Positions 5,410 through 7,287 of a stretch of DNA of 7,287 nucleotides are shown here, piece after piece. Made by a program: the position numbers and the translations under genes. The notes under the pieces were generated by a model. It did not search any database and had not been told where the DNA came from. It worked only from the letters and a program-made list of their open reading frames with translations. How positions within the stretch are numbered: position 1 is the first letter of the stretch; every line of letters starts with the position of its first letter. Source of the DNA: Candidatus Iainarchaeum sp. (GTDB lineage Archaea > Iainarchaeota > Iainarchaeia > Iainarchaeales > UBA10191); NCBI GenBank assembly GCA_013331925.1, contig DUFJ01000061.1, positions 15,597-22,883 on the forward strand, in the 5' to 3' direction.

Positions 5410-5505
5410 AGCGCGGTAGGGCAGCCAGGAGTGCCCGTCGGGCTCATAAGGGAGAAAAAACCTTGCGAAACCCGGAGGTCGAAGGTTCAAATCCTTCCCG
5501 CGCTA
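5410..5505 (+). tRNA. Initiator tRNA-Met (CAU) with a 21-nt intron
   Basis: The acceptor AGCGCGG pairs with CCGCGCT, giving the A1-U72 pair that marks archaeal initiators. The D-arm sequence GGGCAGCCAGGAGTGCCC and the three G-C pairs of the anticodon stem (GGG/CCC) are also initiator features. The anticodon CAT is at 5445-5447 in loop CTCATAA after splicing. The T arm is GAAGG-TTCAAAT-CCTTC, the discriminator is A73, and no CCA is encoded. Removing 5449-5469 leaves 75 nt. It follows tfe by 83 bp; ACTATAATTA at 5342-5351 is a possible TATA box with a leader of about 38 nt. T-runs at 5513-5516 and 5522-5528 probably end the transcript. Confidence 0.95.
5449..5469 (+). other. Initiator tRNA intron (21 nt, 37/38 site)
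   Basis: The intron follows A37. Its 5' bulge is TA/A and its 3' bulge AA/A. The central helix pairs CTCA with TGCG with one U-C mismatch, and the inner helix GGG/CCT is only 3 bp around an A-rich loop. The geometry fits archaeal splicing endonuclease, although the structure is minimal. One or two bases of A-run make the exact edges slightly ambiguous. Confidence 0.8.
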
Positions 5506-5516
5506 AAAGTTATTTT

Positions 5517-5530
5517 CTGGCTTTTTTTAA
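5517..5530 (+). terminator. T-run after initiator tRNA
   Basis: CTGGCTTTTTTTAA begins 12 bp after the discriminator base, preceded by a shorter TTTT. It is a plausible archaeal terminator. The end of the same stretch (TTTTTAAGC) could instead act as a TATA box for what follows. Confidence 0.45.
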
Positions 5531-5564
5531 GCTAAATAGCAAGATATAGGCTGTTTTCTATATT

Positions 5565-5627
5565 ATGGACTTGCACGGAGCAATAAAAGCATGGAGCAGG
5601 GAAAGAAACAGCCAAGCAAAAAGTTAG
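5565..5627 (+). CDS. Possible 20-aa peptide ORF upstream of the 12-mer array
   Basis: ATG at 5565 opens a 20-codon frame (MDLHGAIKAWSRERNSQAKS) whose TAG stop lies inside the first copy of the 12-mer repeat. A 6-bp inverted repeat (ATATAG/CTATAT, 5544-5563) sits directly before the ATG, and a TTTTTAAGC at 5524-5532 could be a TATA box with a start near 5553. The composition is protein-like, but the length is too short to judge. It could be a leader peptide, the remnant of a longer gene, or chance. No family recognised. Confidence 0.2.
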   Translation: MDLHGAIKAWSRERNSQAKS

Positions 5628-6061
5628 GCACTACGTTTTAGAAATGCAAAAGAGCAAATTTGAGCTATTTTAGAAGCCTTAAAAAACCCACATTTGGAAA
5701 AACAGTAAAGTTAGGCACTACATATTCTGCCGGTTAGGCACTACATTCTAGCTGAGCGAGCTTTGAAAAGAAAGGAGTTAGGCACTACGGAGCAGCAGCA
5801 AGCCAAAAGCAGAGCCTCGAAAAATCATTTTTTCCAACCAACAAAAGTTAGGCACTACACTATGGCGAGTTAGGCACTACAAAATAAACAAAAACCCACC
5901 CTCGAAAGCAAATCAAACTCCAAAAATAAGTAATTACTATCATTACAAGTAATTACAGTAAAGCTTTTAAGTAAATACAATCATTACTATAATGAAGTGG
6001 TAATTACGGGATTTTGGGAAAAAATCACTAGGTTGTTCAAGAGGCAAGAGTTAGGCACTAC
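5623..6061 (+). repeat. Seven identical 12-bp direct repeats, GTTAGGCACTAC
   Basis: Exact copies start at 5623, 5710, 5733, 5777, 5847, 5869 and 6050, all in the same orientation. Six lie in the gene-free stretch 5506-5996 and the seventh inside the winged-helix gene. Successive distances are 87, 23, 44, 70, 22 and 181 bp; several are close to multiples of about 22 bp, two helical turns. The base before the repeat is A in six copies and G in one; sequence between copies is unrelated. Apart from a 20-codon ORF at 5565 and the operator-like block from 5930, I see no gene in the stretch. The pattern resembles iterons, clustered binding sites for one protein. It is not CRISPR: the unit is too short and the gaps irregular. 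Confidence 0.9.
5930..6007. promoter_or_regulatory. Operator-like cluster and TATA box of the winged-helix gene
   Basis: The palindrome GTAATTAC occurs at 5930, 5949 and 6000, with a variant GTAAATAC at 5971. ATCATTAC follows at 5939 and 5980, so 5930-5946 and 5971-5987 form a 17-bp repeat with two differences. An inverted repeat TCATTA-CTA-TAATGA covers 5981-5995. The TATA box CTTTTAAG (5964-5971) sits between these blocks and predicts a start near 5994, a few bases before the GTG at 5997. Sites on both sides of a TATA box and over the start point are the usual layout of a repressor-controlled, often self-controlled, promoter. Confidence 0.65.
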
Positions 6062-6419
6062 AGACTCTAGCAAAACAATTTATGAAACAACAGTCGAAGA
6101 AAGGGAAGAAATCCATAACATCTGGGACTATTTGCGCTTTATCGAGAATACCCAAGCCTTCCACCTGGTCAGCGTGATTGGCTTTGAGGAATGGATTGCG
6201 ATGGAGGAGATAAAACGCAGAATTAAAGAGCTCTTCAATATTGAATACAAGAACGAGAGAAGCCTTTATCCTTACATTAAAACCCTTGTGGACTGCGGCC
6301 TTTTTGAGGTTTCGAATGTTGGGGGAAAGCGCAAGTGGAGAAGGAAAGAGCTTATTGTTGCTGTAAAGAGCAGGAAAAAAAAGCAGCTAGAGGAAGTAAG
6401 GGCTTTAGAGAGTTCTTAA
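5997..6419 (+). CDS. Winged-helix DNA-binding protein, function unknown
   Basis: 140 residues from GTG at 5997, which lies a few bases after the predicted transcription start; no in-frame ATG occurs until residue 70. The start FWEKITRLFKRQ is amphipathic and basic. The 12-mer repeat at 6050 encodes ELGTT (residues 18-23 region). The remainder fits a winged helix: helices around IWDYLRFIENTQAFHLVSVI and MEEIKRRIKELFNIE, a recognition-like helix NERSLYPYIKTLVDCGLFE, a wing VSNVGGKRKWRRKEL, and a lysine-rich end. I cannot name a family. It sits downstream of the 12-mer array and the GTAATTAC cluster, so autoregulation or binding to the array is inferred. It overlaps the convergent gene by 15 bp at the 3' end. 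A TTG at 6033 is an alternative start. Confidence 0.75.
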   Translation: MVITGFWEKITRLFKRQELGTTDSSKTIYETTVEEREEIHNIWDYLRFIENTQAFHLVSVIGFEEWIAMEEIKRRIKELFNIEYKNERSLYPYIKTLVDCGLFEVSNVGGKRKWRRKELIVAVKSRKKKQLEEVRALESS

Positions 6420-7001
6420 GTCATTGTAGAGCTTGTTGAAGTACATCAGCCTTTCTGATTTTGAGTAATATTGCTTGAACCATGGAAAGCCAGCGATTTT
6501 TTGCGCTGTATCAAGCAATACTTTCTTGTATCCTTCATCAATCTTTTGCGACTGGGCAATAAGAGTGATTGTGTTTTTTAGCTCGCTTTCTATCGTCTGG
6601 TGCTCTTTAGAGCTTGAGAGTATGAAAGTCCTGTCAAGTAGCTCTTCCAATGATTTTACAACTACGCTGTCTTCAAGGTCTTTCTCGTTCAAATAATAAA
6701 CCGCTTTCCAATCTCCCTTAAGCTGCCATCTGTGTGTTGGATTATTGCCTGTTAGGAAGAAATTTTTCAGGTTTGCAAACACTTCCGTAGGCACTATCAC
6801 GCAGTTCTTTCCGTGCTTTACGTAAGGCACTGTGGAAAGTATTCCTTTCCTGTGGTAAGCGTATGATTTTCCGCTGCTTTTTGTGACTCTTTGCGTGTAT
6901 CCGTAGATGGCCCTGAAGAGTTTTTGGTAGGTGTAGTCGGAATGTTTCATTGTTTCCGGAATTATGAACTTGTACTGGATGAAATAACCTTTTGCAGGCA
7001 T
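6405..7001 (-). CDS. Conserved-looking archaeal protein of unknown function
   Basis: 198 residues from ATG at 7001, with GGGTG (7006-7010) 5 nt upstream as a Shine-Dalgarno-like match. No enzyme motif was recognised. The first 100 residues are rich in Tyr, Lys and aromatic residues (YQKLFRAIYGYTQRVTKSSG, then YAYHRKGILSTVPYVKHGKN and CVIVPTEVFANLKNFF). NPTHRWQLKGDWKAVYYLNE looks like a compact folded domain. The second half is helical and charged (about 110-198), ending in short aromatic helices (FPWFKQYYSKSERLMYF). There is no signal peptide or membrane segment. I have an impression that YGYT...RKGIL...VIVP recurs in archaeal hypothetical proteins, but cannot confirm it. It converges with and overlaps the winged-helix gene by 15 bp. 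An inverted repeat in its promoter suggests regulation. Confidence 0.75.
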   Translation of the reverse strand: MPAKGYFIQYKFIIPETMKHSDYTYQKLFRAIYGYTQRVTKSSGKSYAYHRKGILSTVPYVKHGKNCVIVPTEVFANLKNFFLTGNNPTHRWQLKGDWKAVYYLNEKDLEDSVVVKSLEELLDRTFILSSSKEHQTIESELKNTITLIAQSQKIDEGYKKVLLDTAQKIAGFPWFKQYYSKSERLMYFNKLYNDLRTL

Positions 7002-7050
7002 GCGACACCCTTCAGTTCCGCTATTTTTTGGCTTGTAAAAAACAAATTGC

Positions 7051-7086
7051 TTATGTATAATGCTAATACATAAACTAATATTTATA
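7051..7086 (-). promoter_or_regulatory. Promoter with inverted-repeat operator for the 198-aa gene
   Basis: TATAAATA (7079-7086, minus strand) is a good TATA box. Directly downstream lies a perfect 8-bp inverted repeat with a 7-bp spacer, TTATGTAT (7051-7058) and ATACATAA (7066-7073). Transcription would start near 7056, inside the repeat, leaving a leader of about 55 nt with the GGGTG near the ATG. A dimeric regulator bound there would block initiation. TTATACATAA at 7051-7060 is an alternative weaker TATA box. Confidence 0.55.
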
Positions 7087-7155
7087 GTTATTGCTTTTAT
7101 CTTATCTCTTGAAAACTTAGTTTAGCTTTAATCGCGTAAAGAAAAGTTAATGCCT

Positions 7156-7287
7156 TCAGCGCCTTCTATGATACCTGTATTGCGGAGCTGCTGGCTTTTC
7201 TTCCTCTTCTGGCTCTAGCGCTTTGGAAGGGCTTGTTATGATAATGTCTTTTACTGACTTTACGCTTCTGTAAGGAATGCTTTTTTC
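7156..7287 (-). CDS. C-terminal end of an unidentified protein, 5' part outside window
   Basis: The minus strand is open from the right edge to TGA at 7156-7158, giving 43 residues. They read SIPYRSVKSVKDIIITSP, then a Pro/Glu-rich linker (EPEEEEKPAAP) and a basic end YRYHRRR. The acidic, proline-rich stretch followed by a basic tail looks like a disordered C-terminus. Codon choice and the clean frame support a real gene. The rest lies beyond the window and the family cannot be judged. The gap to the next gene (7002-7155) holds that gene's promoter and nothing else I recognise. Confidence 0.6.
   Translation of the reverse strand, partial: EKSIPYRSVKSVKDIIITSPSKALEPEEEEKPAAPQYRYHRRR

Noticed and set aside
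5410..5505. tRNA-Met gene as an integration (att) site for a mobile element
   Set aside because: No second copy of the tRNA 3' end was found in the window and no integrase is present, so an element boundary cannot be claimed.
5623..5880. CRISPR array
   Set aside because: The unit is 12 bp, gaps range from about 10 to 75 bp, and no cas gene is nearby.
6787..6833. GTAGGCACTATC (6787-6798) and GTAAGGCACTGT (6822-6833), resembling the 12-mer repeat, inside the 198-aa gene
   Set aside because: The first shares nine consecutive bases and the second differs at three positions; both encode Val-Pro in the minus-strand gene. A chance match is plausible, so they were not counted as copies.

Overview
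This window reads as chromosome of a small-genome archaeon, most likely a DPANN-type lineage (Diapherotrites-like at a guess; the lineage is inference only). The archaeal signs are direct: TFE (the TFIIE-alpha homologue), the archaeal tRNA methyltransferase Trm56, an initiator tRNA with an A1-U72 pair, tRNA introns that fold into bulge-helix-bulge structures, TATA boxes about 26 bp ahead of start codons with almost no leader, and no encoded CCA. Some content looks bacterial in origin, above all the C-terminal half of a long RelA/SpoT-type protein.

Layout. 1-1437 (+): the truncated end of a RelA/SpoT homologue, then a single-domain KaiC/RadA-like ATPase. 1445-1884 (-): a possible 35-aa basic protein and an 84-aa membrane protein. 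1945-2018 (-): tRNA-Phe, which shares an interlocked divergent promoter with a NUDIX hydrolase (2051-2479, +). 2493-2638 (-): tRNA-Lys(UUU) carrying two introns, downstream of seryl-tRNA synthetase (2793-4157, -). serS is divergent from a two-gene unit (+), trm56 and tfe, across a 50-bp promoter region. 5410-5505 (+): initiator tRNA-Met with a 21-nt intron.

5506-5996 is about 490 bp without a convincing gene. It holds six identical copies of the 12-mer GTTAGGCACTAC, all in one orientation, followed by an AT-rich block with palindromic GTAATTAC sites flanking a TATA box. This block drives a 140-aa winged-helix protein whose own coding sequence carries a seventh copy of the 12-mer. A convergent 198-aa protein of unknown function (6405-7001, -) follows, with an inverted repeat in its promoter, and then the C-terminal 43 codons of another minus-strand gene.

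The left and middle parts are mainly information processing: tRNA genes, a tRNA synthetase, a tRNA methyltransferase and a basal transcription factor. The right part, the 12-mer array with its operator-like cluster and DNA-binding protein, is the least explained. It resembles an iteron-type origin or an autoregulated locus beside a tRNA gene, and is the best candidate here for something undescribed.
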